A stretch of 64,000 nt of DNA from Larsenimonas rhizosphaerae (GCF_023700005.1 NZ_JAMLJK010000002.1:62001-126000), one strand, 5' to 3'; shown: positions 16,928 to 27,003, numbered from the stretch's first letter. Numbers and translations are program-made. The notes: generated by a model not told the origin, from the letters alone.

Positions 16928-18166
16928 TCAGTCGCGGCATCGGTCCAGCGACAGCAGGGCATCGCACAGCACCTGGGCTCCCTGGGCGCAGTGTTCGGGC
17001 GAGGCGTATTCGGCTTCGTTGTGGCTGAGTCCCTTCCAGCACGGCACAAAGATCATGGCCGTAGGGGTTCGGCGAGAAACGTAGACCGCGTCATGGCCTG
17101 CGCCGCTGACCATTTTCCGGCAGCGATAATGCCGCGCCCGGGCGGCCTGTTCGATGGCGGCGATGCAGGTCGGGTCGAAATGCGTCACCGGGGACGCCCA
17201 GATGCGTTCGACGTGAGTCTGTACGCCGAATGCCTCGCCACAGGCCTCGAGTTCGGTCCTGAAGCGCTGTTGCAGCGCATCCAGCGCATCATCATCGGTC
17301 TGGCGCAGATCAACGCTCAGGCGCACTTGGCCGGGTACGACGTTACGCGAGCTGTCAGGCACGTCGAGGGTGCCGAAGGTAATGCGGGTCGTGCCGGTCT
17401 CATCGGCCACGGCATAGTGGTGCAGCCGGTCGATCAATCGGGCCGCTGCGGCCAGGGCATCAGCGCGGGCGGCCATGGGTGTGGTACCCGCGTGTGCGCT
17501 CTGACCGGTAAAGACCACATCGAACCAGCGCATGCCCTGCACCCCGGTCACGATACCGATGCTTTCGCCGGCCGCTTCAAGCACCGGGCCCTGCTCGATA
17601 TGCAGCTCGATGAAATGCGAAAGGTGCGGCTCGCCGACCGGGGTGTCGCCCGTGAAGCCGATGGCCTCGAGGGCCTGGCCGAAGGTAATGCCATCGCGGT
17701 CGGTGCGGGTCAGCGTGTACTCCGTGTCGAAGGCGCCCGCCCAGGTACCGGAGGCCACCATGGCCGGTGCGAATCGACTGCCTTCCTCGTTGGTCCAGAC
17801 CACCAGCATCAGCGGGTGCGTGGTGGTGATGTCGTGTTCGCTGAGGGTGCGAAAGACTTCGAGCCCGGCCAGCACGCCCAGGACGCCGTCAAAACGCCCG
17901 CCGTTGGGCTGGGTATCCAGGTGGCTGCCGGTGGCGATCGGGGGGAGGTCCGGCTGGCGTCCTTCGCGGCGAATGAACAGATTGCCGACGCCATCGACCT
18001 GTGTGGTCAGGCCCAGTGCCTCGCACCAGTCCAGCAGCAGAAGGCGGCCGTCGCTGTCTTCCGGTGTCAGGGCCAGCCGACAGCTGCCGCCGTTCGGCCC
18101 GGGGCCGATGGCAGCCATGGCCATGAGGCTGTTCCACAGGCGTTCGCCGTTGATCGAGGTAGTCAT
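16928..18166 (-). CDS. Zn-dependent M20 amidohydrolase (N-carbamoyl amide / allantoate type)
   Basis: A 412-aa M20-family hydrolase of the HyuC/AllC/beta-ureidopropionase group. Metal-binding motifs are visible: GSHLDTQPNGGRFDG (His, Asp), EEGSRF (catalytic Glu pair), HIEQGPVLE (His, Glu), GQSAHAGTTPM and a C-terminal LSHNEAEY (His). These enzymes cleave carbamoyl groups to ammonia, CO2 and an amine or amino acid. With agmatine deiminase nearby and no nitrilase-type AguB in view, N-carbamoylputrescine is an attractive but unproven substrate. The start at 18166 begins the homologous region. Confidence 0.85.
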   Translation of the reverse strand: MTTSINGERLWNSLMAMAAIGPGPNGGSCRLALTPEDSDGRLLLLDWCEALGLTTQVDGVGNLFIRREGRQPDLPPIATGSHLDTQPNGGRFDGVLGVLAGLEVFRTLSEHDITTTHPLMLVVWTNEEGSRFAPAMVASGTWAGAFDTEYTLTRTDRDGITFGQALEAIGFTGDTPVGEPHLSHFIELHIEQGPVLEAAGESIGIVTGVQGMRWFDVVFTGQSAHAGTTPMAARADALAAAARLIDRLHHYAVADETGTTRITFGTLDVPDSSRNVVPGQVRLSVDLRQTDDDALDALQQRFRTELEACGEAFGVQTHVERIWASPVTHFDPTCIAAIEQAARARHYRCRKMVSGAGHDAVYVSRRTPTAMIFVPCWKGLSHNEAEYASPEHCAQGAQVLCDALLSLDRCRD

Positions 18167-18418
18167 GTCCACGCGTCCTGTTGTTGGTGTTGTGGGATCG
18201 TTGATGGCCTGGCGCCGCTGACGCCGGGCGACGGATCGCTCCGGGGCCGGCAGGTGCCCGGTGACCACTGTCCCACGACCATAGGCGCGCAGTGAGGGTG
18301 AGGGGTATACCCCAATGGGGATATTTCAGCGGTACCTGTCGGCTCGCTAGCCTGTCGGTGACCCTTTCCCGCGACGGATCCGATGACACGGGCCGTCAAT
18401 ACGACATGAGGCCATGCC

Positions 18419-19840
18419 ATGAACACGACGCCCCCCCGCGAGACGACGGACCTTGATACCCCCGAGCGCGCTCAGGCGCTCTGGCAGAAGGACAAGGATC
18501 ACTTCATTCATCCCTTTACCGATTTCAGCCGGTTCGGCACCCATGGCTGCGACATCATCACCGAAAGCGAAGGCATTCATGTACAGGACGCTCAGGGCAA
18601 CCGGTTCATCGATGGCATTGCCGGACTCTGGTGTGTGAACGTCGGCCATGGCCGACGCGAGATCGGTGAGGCCATGGCCGAGCAGGCCACGCGGATGGCC
18701 TACTTCTCGACGTTCAACAACCTTTCGAACGTTCCGGCGACGCTGCTGGCGGACAAGCTGGCGGATCTGGCGCCTGCCCACCTCAATCACGTGTTCTACA
18801 GCTGTGGTGGCTCGGCCGCCAATGACGCTACCGTGCGTCTGGTGCATTACTACTTCAACCGACTGGGCAAGCCGTCCAAGAAACGGATCATTTCCCGCAA
18901 CAACGCCTATCACGGCACGACCTACATGGCAGCCAGCCTGACCGGGATTGCCAGCAACAACTGGGATTTTGATACCCTCGATCACCTCGTCACGTACCTC
19001 AGCGAGGCCAACTGCTACCGTCGCCCCGAGGGCATGAGCGAGTCGGCGTACTGCGATCATCTGGTTCAGGAGTTTGAAGACACCATCGCGCGCCTCGGGG
19101 CGGATAATATCGCCGCGTTCATCGCCGAGCCGATCATGGGCGCCGGTGGGGTGCTGGTAGCGCCCGAGGGCTATCTGCGGCGCATGCAGGCCGTCTGTCG
19201 TAAACATGACATTCTGCTCATCGCCGATGAGGTAGTGACCGCCTTCGGCCGTCTGGGGCATTTCTTTGCATCGGAAGCCGTGTTCGGCGTGCAGCCCGAT
19301 ATCATCAACTGCGCCAAGGGATTGTCGTCGGGCTATGCACCGCTCGGGGCGACGCTGATTTCCGATGACATGTACGAGGTGCTGTCCAGGCCCCAGGGCC
19401 CGGGTGGCGTACTGAGCACCGGCTTTACCTATTCCGGCCATCCGGTGAGTTGCGCGGCAGCGCTCAAGAACATCGAGATCATGGAGCGCGAACGCATCTG
19501 CGACAACGTGCTTGAGGTCGGGCCGTATCTGGAAGAGCGGCTGGCCACGCTTTCAAGGCACGCAACCGTCGGTGATGTGCGCGGCAGCCACTTCATGATG
19601 TGTCTTGAAAACGTGGCCGACAAGACGACGCGGGCACTGCTGCCGGTCGAGGCGCGCGTGGGAGACCGTGTGGCGGATGAGGCGCAAGCGAGGGGGCTGA
19701 TCATTCGCCCGGTCGGCCATCTCAATATCATCTCGCCGCCTCTGATCTGGACACGCGAGGTCGTCGATCAGGTGGTGGATATTCTGGATCAGGCCCTGTC
19801 GGCTACGACTGACGGGCTCCGGGCGGACGGGTATCTATGA
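18419..19840 (+). CDS. Class III omega-aminotransferase (putrescine/amine:pyruvate type)
   Basis: A 473-aa PLP-dependent aminotransferase. The PLP lysine lies in DIINCAKGLSSGYAPLGA (about residue 301) and the PLP aspartate in LLIADEVVTAFGRLG (near 268). SCGGSAANDATVRLV binds phosphate. The sequence style matches SpuC-like putrescine:pyruvate and other omega-aminotransferases. It would give 4-aminobutanal and alanine, which fits the PuuC-like dehydrogenase and the alanine dehydrogenase nearby. It starts a rightward operon with the antiporter, agmatine deiminase and ald. Confidence 0.88.
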   Translation: MNTTPPRETTDLDTPERAQALWQKDKDHFIHPFTDFSRFGTHGCDIITESEGIHVQDAQGNRFIDGIAGLWCVNVGHGRREIGEAMAEQATRMAYFSTFNNLSNVPATLLADKLADLAPAHLNHVFYSCGGSAANDATVRLVHYYFNRLGKPSKKRIISRNNAYHGTTYMAASLTGIASNNWDFDTLDHLVTYLSEANCYRRPEGMSESAYCDHLVQEFEDTIARLGADNIAAFIAEPIMGAGGVLVAPEGYLRRMQAVCRKHDILLIADEVVTAFGRLGHFFASEAVFGVQPDIINCAKGLSSGYAPLGATLISDDMYEVLSRPQGPGGVLSTGFTYSGHPVSCAAALKNIEIMERERICDNVLEVGPYLEERLATLSRHATVGDVRGSHFMMCLENVADKTTRALLPVEARVGDRVADEAQARGLIIRPVGHLNIISPPLIWTREVVDQVVDILDQALSATTDGLRADGYL

Positions 19841-19946
19841 CCTGCCGCCTGTACCGATGACCGACAAGTAGCACAGCAGCAAGGGCGGTCCGCCGCCCTA
19901 CAGCCCCGACGATCCAACAATGACAACACAGTAAGAGGGCGAAACG

Positions 19947-21293
19947 ATGGATACCTTTGGACCTGCCAGTCTTATTCCCACACTGGTCGTGCTGGTCATG
20001 GCCATTTTTACCCGACGAACCATTGAATCCCTGATGACAGGAGCTCTGGTCGGCATGTTGATGCTCGACCCGTTCAGCATCGTCACCCAGGCATCGGATA
20101 CGGTGCTGACGGTACTGGGCAACGACACCGTAACCTGGATCATTCTCGTGTGCGGCCTGTTCGGCAGTCTGATCGCCCTGCTGGTACGCACCGGCGGCGT
20201 ACTGACCTTTGGCGATCTTGTCACCCGACGTATTCACGGCCGTCGCCAGGGGCTGCTGGCCACCTGGTTTCTGGGGCTGATCATCTTTGTCGATGATTAC
20301 CTCAATGCGCTGGCCATCAGTGCGTCGATGAAAAAGATCACTGACCGGTTCAACGTGTCTCGAGAAATGCTGGCCTATATCGTTGATTCGACCGCCGCGC
20401 CCGTGTGCATTCTGGTGCCGTTTTCGACCTGGGCGGTATTTTTCTCGGGCCTTCTGGAAGACAACCAGATCACTACCAACGGCATGTCGCTCTATATCGA
20501 GGCGATCCCCTACATGTTCTATGCCTGGGTGGCGGCCATCGTGGTGCCTTTGGTGGCGATGGGATGGATTCCGGCCATCGGGCCGATGAAAAAGGCCGAA
20601 GCGCGTGCGGCCGCCGGCCAGCCCATCCCCGATGGCGCCGAGGAAAGCGCACTCGAAATCGCCGATGATGACGAGCGCCGGCCCCACCTGATCAATTTTC
20701 TGCTGCCGATCGCCAGCCTGATCTTTTTTACCTGGTATTTCGATATCGATATTCTGCGCGGCGTCATTGCGGCCCTCGCGGTCATGCTGGTGCTGATCCT
20801 TTCTCAGCGCCTGATGGGGTTCAACGATACCTTTGACACCATGCTCGACGGGTTCAAGTCGATGATCCTGCCGCTCGGCACCCTGGTCGCCGGCTTCGTC
20901 CTGAAAGAGGTCAACGATGACCTCGGTCTGACCCAGTTCGTCGTGACAACGCTTGAGCCGCTGATGACCGCCCAGATGCTGCCTGCCATCGGGTTCGTGA
21001 CCATGGCCTTTCTGGCCTTCGCCACCGGTTCCTTCTGGGGGCTGTTTGCCGTCGCGCTACCCATCATTCTGCCCCTGGCCATCAGCGTGGATGCCAGCAT
21101 GCCACTGGTTGTCGGCGCGCTCATTTCCGCCAGTGCCTTTGGCAGCCACGCCTGTTTTTACGGCGACTCGACCGTGCTGTCTGCCCAGGGCAGTGGCTGC
21201 ACCCCCATGGCCCACGCGCTGACGCAGTTGCCCTACGCCCTGCTCGCCGCAGGCGTGGCGACGGTGGCGTTCGTGATTGCCGGTTACCTTTGA
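19947..21293 (+). CDS. NhaC-family Na+/H+ antiporter-like transporter
   Basis: A 448-aa membrane protein with about 11-12 hydrophobic segments. The family-typical IIFVDDYLNALAISASMKKI and STAAPVCILVPFSTWAVF segments, near residues 112-170, mark the NhaC group. A charged cytoplasmic stretch (about 213-250) splits the protein. Members exchange Na+ and H+ or, in some cases, amino acids or organic ions. Its place inside an amine catabolic operon makes polyamine or arginine-derivative exchange possible, but this is inferred. Confidence 0.87.
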   Translation: MDTFGPASLIPTLVVLVMAIFTRRTIESLMTGALVGMLMLDPFSIVTQASDTVLTVLGNDTVTWIILVCGLFGSLIALLVRTGGVLTFGDLVTRRIHGRRQGLLATWFLGLIIFVDDYLNALAISASMKKITDRFNVSREMLAYIVDSTAAPVCILVPFSTWAVFFSGLLEDNQITTNGMSLYIEAIPYMFYAWVAAIVVPLVAMGWIPAIGPMKKAEARAAAGQPIPDGAEESALEIADDDERRPHLINFLLPIASLIFFTWYFDIDILRGVIAALAVMLVLILSQRLMGFNDTFDTMLDGFKSMILPLGTLVAGFVLKEVNDDLGLTQFVVTTLEPLMTAQMLPAIGFVTMAFLAFATGSFWGLFAVALPIILPLAISVDASMPLVVGALISASAFGSHACFYGDSTVLSAQGSGCTPMAHALTQLPYALLAAGVATVAFVIAGYL

Positions 21294-21302
21294 GGACATG
21301 CC

Positions 21303-22454
21303 ATGTCGACCCTTATGCCCCATGACGCCAATAACATGAATCACACCCACGATGATCACGCTGATCGTGTCCCGGGGGCGCTGGGATTTCGGATGCCCGG
21401 CGAATTCGAGCCCCACGAGGCCTGCTGGATGCTATGGCCCGAGCGCCCCGATAACTGGCGGCTGGGCGCCAAGCCTGCACAGGAGGCGTTCGTGGCGGTG
21501 GCCACGGCCATTGCCGAGAGTGAAACCGTGTATATGGGGGTCAGCGACAGTCAGTATGAAAATGCCCGCCATCAGTTGCCGGCGCATATCCGTGTCGTGG
21601 AACTGTCCAGCAATGATGCCTGGATGCGTGACGTCGGCCCGACCTTTCTGACGCATCCATCGGGCCGGTCCGCCCTCATCGACTGGACCTTCAACGCCTG
21701 GGGCGGCCTGAGTGACGGGCTTTACTTTCCCTGGGACAAGGATTGCCGCATCCGGCTCAAGATCGCCGAGATGCTGGGTGTGGAGCGCTTTGCCACCGAC
21801 CTGGTGCTTGAAGGCGGTGCCATTCACGTCGACGGCGAGGGCACGTTGATCACCACCGAGGAGTGCCTGCTCCATCCCAGCCGCAACCCGGGCATCAGCC
21901 GTGCCGAGATCGAGCGAACACTGGCCGAACTGCTGGGTATTTCACGCGTAATCTGGCTGCCGAGGGGCTGCTATCAGGATGAAACCAACGGCCATGTCGA
22001 CAACCTGTGCTGTTTCATCGCGCCGGGTGAGGTGGTGCTGAACTGGACCGAGGACGCGAGTGATCCACAGTACGCCATTTCACACGAGGCGCTTCGCGTG
22101 CTCGACGCCGCGGAGGACGCAAGGGGGCGGCGGCTCACCGTCCATAAGCTCATCGCCCCCCGCCCGCTTTACATCGATGAGGCCGAGGCCAATGGGGTGG
22201 ACCGCCTGCGGCATTCGCGCCCGCGTCTGGCCGGGGATCGCATGGCGGGCTCCTACGTGAATTTCTACATGGCCAATGACGCGATCATCATGCCGTTGCT
22301 GGACCCGGCCCGGGACGATCAGGCGCGGGATGCACTCGCCGCGCTGTTTCCGACGCGTCGGATCGTGGGCGTGCCGGCCCGTGAAATCCTGCTGGGCGGC
22401 GGCAATATTCACTGCATCACACAGCAGCAGCCCCGGGCCGGTGTCCGGTGGTGA
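21303..22454 (+). CDS. aguA: Agmatine deiminase
   Basis: A 383-aa guanidino-group-modifying enzyme that converts agmatine to N-carbamoylputrescine and ammonia. The catalytic Cys371 is in GGGNIHCITQQQPRA, and the conserved FNAWGG, LEGGAIHVDGEGT and NGHVDNLCCFI segments hold the other active-site residues. Length matches the family. A GAGG ribosome site precedes the ATG, and the gene begins only 9 bp after the NhaC-type transporter, so they are co-transcribed. Confidence 0.95.
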   Translation: MSTLMPHDANNMNHTHDDHADRVPGALGFRMPGEFEPHEACWMLWPERPDNWRLGAKPAQEAFVAVATAIAESETVYMGVSDSQYENARHQLPAHIRVVELSSNDAWMRDVGPTFLTHPSGRSALIDWTFNAWGGLSDGLYFPWDKDCRIRLKIAEMLGVERFATDLVLEGGAIHVDGEGTLITTEECLLHPSRNPGISRAEIERTLAELLGISRVIWLPRGCYQDETNGHVDNLCCFIAPGEVVLNWTEDASDPQYAISHEALRVLDAAEDARGRRLTVHKLIAPRPLYIDEAEANGVDRLRHSRPRLAGDRMAGSYVNFYMANDAIIMPLLDPARDDQARDALAALFPTRRIVGVPAREILLGGGNIHCITQQQPRAGVRW

Positions 22455-22546
22455 TGACTCTGGCGGTCACGAATTGACCCGGAACATCGCATGTCATCCC
22501 TGGTTGTTTCTACGCTTTAAACACGGCCAACAAGGAGAAGTGGACC

Positions 22547-23668
22547 ATGAAGATTGCCATTCCAGCGGAGATCAAGAATCACGAGTACCGGGTGTCGATG
22601 ACGCCGGCCGGCGTGCGTGAGCTGACCGAGCGGGGCCATACCGTGGCTGTCGAACGCGGTGCCGGTGTCGGCAGCGGCTACCCTGATGATGCCTACGAAC
22701 AGGCCGGGGCGCGCATCGAGTCGGACGTCGATGCGCTGTGGGCCGGGGCGGAGCTGATCATCAAGGTCAAGGAGCCGCAGCCGGTCGAGGTGGCGCGGCT
22801 TGAGGCACATCAGACACTCTTTACCTACCTGCATCTGGCCGCCGATGAAGCGCTGACGCGCTCGCTGTTGAAGACGGGTGCCACCTGCATCGCTTATGAA
22901 ACCATCACCGATGGCCACGGCGGTCTGCCCCTGCTGGCCCCCATGAGCGGCGTGGCCGGCCGCATGGCGGTTCAGGCCGGCGCGCATTGCCTGGAAAAGG
23001 CCCAGGGCGGTGCCGGTATCCTGATGTCGGGCGTGCCCGGCGTCGCCCCGGCTCGGGTCACGGTGATCGGTGGCGGGGTCGTGGGTGAAAACGCGGCGCG
23101 CATGGCTCTGGGGCTCGGGGCCGATGTCACGGTGCTGGACCGTTCGCTGGCACGCCTTGAATTGCTGGATCAGCGCTATCAGGGCCGGTTGCGTACGGTC
23201 TACTCCACTCGGGATGCCATCGAGGCGGCCGCGCGCGACTCCGATCTGATCGTTGGCGCCGTTCTGGTGCCGGGCGCCAGTGCCCCTCGGCTGATCACCC
23301 GGGAGATGCTGTCGATGATGAAGCCGGGCAGCGTGCTGGTGGATGTCGCGATCGATCAGGGGGGATGTTTCGAGACCAGTCGGGCTACCACGCATGCCGA
23401 TCCTGCCTACATCGTGGACGATATCGTGCACTACTGTGTGGCCAACATGCCCGGCGCCGTGGCGCGTACCTCCACTCAGGCCTTGAGCAATGCCACGCTT
23501 CCCTGGATCGTGCGTCTGGCCGAGCACGGCTGGCAGGAGGCGCTCGCCGAGGATGAACATTTCCGTCGCGGCCTGAACCTGACCGGTGGCGCGCTGGCGC
23601 ACCCGGCCGTGGCCGAAGCCTTCGGAGAGTCCTGCGCATCGGTAGAAGCCCTCTTCGAGCGCGGTTGA
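22547..23668 (+). CDS. ald: Alanine dehydrogenase
   Basis: A 373-aa NAD-dependent alanine dehydrogenase that converts L-alanine to pyruvate and ammonia. Active-site residues stand at their textbook positions: Arg15, Lys75 and His96. The NAD motif [17 protein letters not shown] is at about 169-185. In this operon it would recycle alanine made by a pyruvate-dependent aminotransferase. An AAGGAG ribosome site is visible upstream. A strong hairpin terminator lies 40 bp past the stop. Confidence 0.95.
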   Translation: MKIAIPAEIKNHEYRVSMTPAGVRELTERGHTVAVERGAGVGSGYPDDAYEQAGARIESDVDALWAGAELIIKVKEPQPVEVARLEAHQTLFTYLHLAADEALTRSLLKTGATCIAYETITDGHGGLPLLAPMSGVAGRMAVQAGAHCLEKAQGGAGILMSGVPGVAPARVTVIGGGVVGENAARMALGLGADVTVLDRSLARLELLDQRYQGRLRTVYSTRDAIEAAARDSDLIVGAVLVPGASAPRLITREMLSMMKPGSVLVDVAIDQGGCFETSRATTHADPAYIVDDIVHYCVANMPGAVARTSTQALSNATLPWIVRLAEHGWQEALAEDEHFRRGLNLTGGALAHPAVAEAFGESCASVEALFERG

Positions 23669-23707
23669 GCCCAGGGCTGACACGGCATATCCGTGTTTTT
23701 CTGATCG

Positions 23708-23734
23708 CTGCCCACGCCTGGCGTGGGCAGTTTT
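23708..23734 (+). terminator. Rho-independent terminator of ald
   Basis: Ten-bp perfect inverted arms with a 3-base loop are followed by four T residues. It closes the rightward aminotransferase-ald operon. Confidence 0.88.
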
Positions 23735-23810
23735 GCATGTCTGTCTTTCAAGGAAGAGTGAGGTAGGCGGCGGTCTGTGGTGACTCGGGTTTTCAGCCAC
23801 GTAAAAGGCC

Positions 23811-23841
23811 AGCGGCACCTGTTTTCAGATGCCGCTGGCCT
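23811..23841 (-). terminator. Terminator of the leftward tct operon
   Basis: An inverted repeat with 11-bp arms (loop about 8-9 bases) is followed on the minus strand by TTTTA. It lies 20 bp after the stop of the TctA-TctB gene. Confidence 0.8.
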
Positions 23842-23861
23842 CGGTCGATCGATTCAGCCCC

Positions 23862-25841
23862 TTAGTACATCAGGGAATCAATCCATCCTGACGGGTACTC
23901 CAGGTTCAGCAACGACTGCATGGTCAGCAGGAAGGTGCCGATGCCCAGCGCAACCAGCAGGGAGGTGCCCCAGTTCGCCCTGGCAACGATGCGGATGAAC
24001 AGCAGTGCCATCAGGCAGGCGCAGGCTACAAAGCCGAACAACGATGCCAGGGCGACGAAGGCAAGCAGACCTGCAAGCCACGCCATGGACTGGCCGATCG
24101 GTTGATGTTCCCAGCGCACGTTGCCTCTCAGGGCCTGTACGCCGGCGAGAAGCGCCCCGATGGCCATGATTCCGATGGCCAGCATCGGGAAGATACCGCC
24201 GATGGTGGACATGCCACTGACGTCGTACCAGGCACCGGCCGCGAGCGCAAGCAGGCCAACGATCAGCGTCAGGTCGATCCGGCCGAACGTGGGCTCGGCG
24301 TCATTGAGCGGTGCGCTCTCTGCATCGAGGGCTGCTGACGATTCGGCATCGAGGGCTGCTGGCGATGTCTTGTGTTTCTTCTGATAGACACGCTTGATCA
24401 GCGGGATGGCAAACGCCAGCACGATCAGTGACAGAATGACAATGACGCCGGGCCGCATGAAGGCGGACATGCCATGGAACTGAACGCTCTGATAGAAGTA
24501 GGTCTCGGCGCCAGGGGCCAGCACGAAGCCGATCAGAAACGCCGGACGTGACCACCCTGCCTGCTTGAAGAGCAGACCGATGGCGCCGATGGCGATCAGG
24601 GTATACCAGTCGCCGAGCGACCGCGTGGCCTGGAAGGCGGCAAACAGGATTAGTGTGGTAATGATGGGCGCGAGAAACACGAAGGGCACACGTGTGACCT
24701 GTGCTACCGGGCGGGCAAGCATCAGACACAGCCCGGCCCCCAGAATATTGGCCAGCGCGAGTGACCAGATAATCGTATAGGTGAGATCAAGGTTGGTGGT
24801 GACCATGGTCACACCAGGCTCAAGGCCCAGCAACAGCAGTCCACCCAGGAAGATGGCCGCAGTCCCCGACCCGGGTACACCGAACAGCAGTGTCGGCACC
24901 ATGGCGCCGCAGGCACAGGCGTTGTTGGCAGACTCAGGCGCGATGACACCCCGGATGTCGCCCTTGCCGAAGTTCTTCTCACCCTTCGCCGTTTTGGCGG
25001 CAATGGCGTAGGTAATCCAGTCCACGACCGAGCCGGCAAGCCCTGGAATGGTACCGATGATGCTTCCGATGCAGGCACACTTTGCCACCAGGCCGCGGTT
25101 ATCCCTGACATCGCGCAGGCCCTGTCGCCAGCCGTGACCGAGCGAGGTGGTTTCCTGGGCGATGCTGCCCCGACGAATCAACAGGTCCACAACTTCCGGA
25201 AGGGCAAAGATGGCCAGACCGACCACGATCAGGGGCACACCATCGAAAAGGTACTCCACCCCGAGGTTCAGACGGAACTCACCGGTGGCCGGTGCGGTAC
25301 CGATGGCGCCGACCAAAAGGCCAAGGCCGCAGGCGGCCAGGCCCTTGTACAGGTTATCGCTGGACAGTACGGCCACCATTGCCAGCCCGAGCAGGGTAAG
25401 CACGAAAAGCTCCGCCGAGGAGAATGTGAGCACCAGGGGCCTGGCGATAAGAATAAAGCCCGTCAGTACGATGGCACCGATGACGCCACCGCACAGCGAT
25501 GACAGAAAGGCACTGGAGAGAGCCCGGGCAGCCTCACCCTTCTTGGCGAGGGGAAACCCGTCCATCACGGTCGCCTGCGACGCGCTGGAGCCGGGAATGC
25601 CCATGAGTACCGACGTGAAGGTATCGCCTGTCGGAATGACGGCGACCATACCCATCAGCATGCCCAGGGCCAGCCCCGGTTCCATGCCATACAGAAAGGG
25701 GAGCAGCAGGGCCATACCGGCAATGCCACCCAGCCCTGGAATGATTCCTACAAGCAGGCCGATCGATACCCCAAGTCCCATGTACATGAGATGCGAGACG
25801 CTCAACACCTCACTCAGGCTCGTGACTAAGGCACTTATCAT
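23862..25841 (-). CDS. Tripartite tricarboxylate transporter, TctA-TctB fusion
   Basis: A 659-aa inner-membrane protein. Residues 1 to about 500 are a full TctA permease, with GIIPGLGGIAGMALLLPFLYGM, MGIPGSSASQATVMDGFPLAKKGEAARAL and GTIPGLAGSVVDW. A hydrophilic linker near 500-525 contains a tandem ALDAESSAALDAESA repeat. The remaining roughly 130 residues, with four hydrophobic segments, look like the small TctB/DUF1468 subunit. Normally TctA and TctB are separate genes; the fusion explains why no tctB gene is present. It works with the TctC protein encoded just upstream. Confidence 0.9.
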   Translation of the reverse strand: MISALVTSLSEVLSVSHLMYMGLGVSIGLLVGIIPGLGGIAGMALLLPFLYGMEPGLALGMLMGMVAVIPTGDTFTSVLMGIPGSSASQATVMDGFPLAKKGEAARALSSAFLSSLCGGVIGAIVLTGFILIARPLVLTFSSAELFVLTLLGLAMVAVLSSDNLYKGLAACGLGLLVGAIGTAPATGEFRLNLGVEYLFDGVPLIVVGLAIFALPEVVDLLIRRGSIAQETTSLGHGWRQGLRDVRDNRGLVAKCACIGSIIGTIPGLAGSVVDWITYAIAAKTAKGEKNFGKGDIRGVIAPESANNACACGAMVPTLLFGVPGSGTAAIFLGGLLLLGLEPGVTMVTTNLDLTYTIIWSLALANILGAGLCLMLARPVAQVTRVPFVFLAPIITTLILFAAFQATRSLGDWYTLIAIGAIGLLFKQAGWSRPAFLIGFVLAPGAETYFYQSVQFHGMSAFMRPGVIVILSLIVLAFAIPLIKRVYQKKHKTSPAALDAESSAALDAESAPLNDAEPTFGRIDLTLIVGLLALAAGAWYDVSGMSTIGGIFPMLAIGIMAIGALLAGVQALRGNVRWEHQPIGQSMAWLAGLLAFVALASLFGFVACACLMALLFIRIVARANWGTSLLVALGIGTFLLTMQSLLNLEYPSGWIDSLMY

Positions 25842-25881
25842 TGTCTGTTACCTCTTTTCTTGTTGAGGGGCGTCCGGTCCA

Positions 25882-27003
25882 TTACTTCGTCAGGACCCGG
25901 ACGCCGTACCGGTCCTTGAGCCAGTCGATGACCCATTGCCGGTTTGCATCGCTGAGTTCCATTGCGGCAGCCAGTTGCTTCGCGGCGACCTCACCCACGA
26001 CCGGCTTGTATGGCCCGATCTGCTTGCGTGCGGCGGCAAGAAAATCGTCGTTGCTCATCAGCGTGCGGGCCCCCTGGCGATAGCGCGCAATCAGGTCGGG
26101 ATTGACGCCTTTCGGGATCAGCAGCAGTTTCTGCAGCGCGTACCCGCTGGCGAAGAACTTGTGAAAGACCTGATAGGCCACATCGTCACGGCTGGTGCCT
26201 TCGCGGGCGAGGTAGAGTTCGCTGAACGTGGGAAGGTCCGGGAAGGCCGGGTCGCGCACGATATGGCCATCCTCATCCATGACACCCAGCGAGAAGAGCG
26301 GAACAGCCTTGCCGTCGTTGACCAACGGGGTAACGTTACTGAAGTAGGCCGATGTGGTCTGGAAATCGACGCCTGCCTCGCCTCGTTCGAATGCCAGGCG
26401 ACCCTCACCACGGCTGCGCATCCCGAAGACCGGCTCGACGGCAAGTCCCAGCATGTCAAAGGCCAGCATGACGGGCATTTCAAGCCCTGTCGGGGTTTGC
26501 ATCGCAAACTTGGTGGGGTTGTTTCGAAGGGCTTCCAGGATCTCGTCGGTCGTTTTGCCGAACTTCGGCTGCGTATAGACGACGCCGCCGGTCGGGGCTG
26601 CGACGATCGGCGTCCAGCTGTCGTAGTCGAACCGAACACGAGGGTCCTTCAGCATGGCCGGGTATTGCGTTGAGGCCGAAGTCACCAGCATCTGCTCGCC
26701 ATTGTCCTTGGCACGGGAGTAGAACAGGCTGGCGCCGGTCAGCGATCCGCCACCGGGCACGTTATTGATGACGATGGCGGGCGTGCCGGGCAGCGACTGA
26801 GCCATCCAGTGCGACATGAAGCGTGCCCAGACGTCCGTTCCGCCACCAACGCCGAACGGTACGGTCCAGGTCAGCGTGTCCGGGATGGCCGGTTCGTCAC
26901 TGGCCGTGGTGTCGGCACTGGCGGCGAACGGGCATAGCGCGAGCACGAAAGCCAGCGCACATCGGCGATAAAACCGCAGTGAAGGTGTGACTGTGAAGTG
27001 CAT
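25882..27003 (-). CDS. Tripartite tricarboxylate transporter solute-binding protein (TctC/Bug)
   Basis: A 373-aa periplasmic binding protein. The N terminus is a signal peptide: basic residues, then ALAFVLALCPFAASA, cleaved near residue 30. The mature part opens with DTLTWTVPFGVGGGTDVWARF, the ligand-carboxylate loop of the Bug/TctC family. It delivers a carboxylated substrate to the TctA-TctB fusion encoded 40 bp downstream. A GGGGA ribosome site precedes the start. It is longer than the usual 320 aa of the family. Confidence 0.9.
   Translation of the reverse strand: MHFTVTPSLRFYRRCALAFVLALCPFAASADTTASDEPAIPDTLTWTVPFGVGGGTDVWARFMSHWMAQSLPGTPAIVINNVPGGGSLTGASLFYSRAKDNGEQMLVTSASTQYPAMLKDPRVRFDYDSWTPIVAAPTGGVVYTQPKFGKTTDEILEALRNNPTKFAMQTPTGLEMPVMLAFDMLGLAVEPVFGMRSRGEGRLAFERGEAGVDFQTTSAYFSNVTPLVNDGKAVPLFSLGVMDEDGHIVRDPAFPDLPTFSELYLAREGTSRDDVAYQVFHKFFASGYALQKLLLIPKGVNPDLIARYRQGARTLMSNDDFLAAARKQIGPYKPVVGEVAAKQLAAAMELSDANRQWVIDWLKDRYGVRVLTK

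Noticed and set aside
16202-18295. A 697-codon open frame on the plus strand opposite the PuuC-like and M20 hydrolase genes
   Set aside because: It spans two well-supported genes on the other strand and its translation has no recognisable domain; long antisense frames are common in GC-rich DNA.
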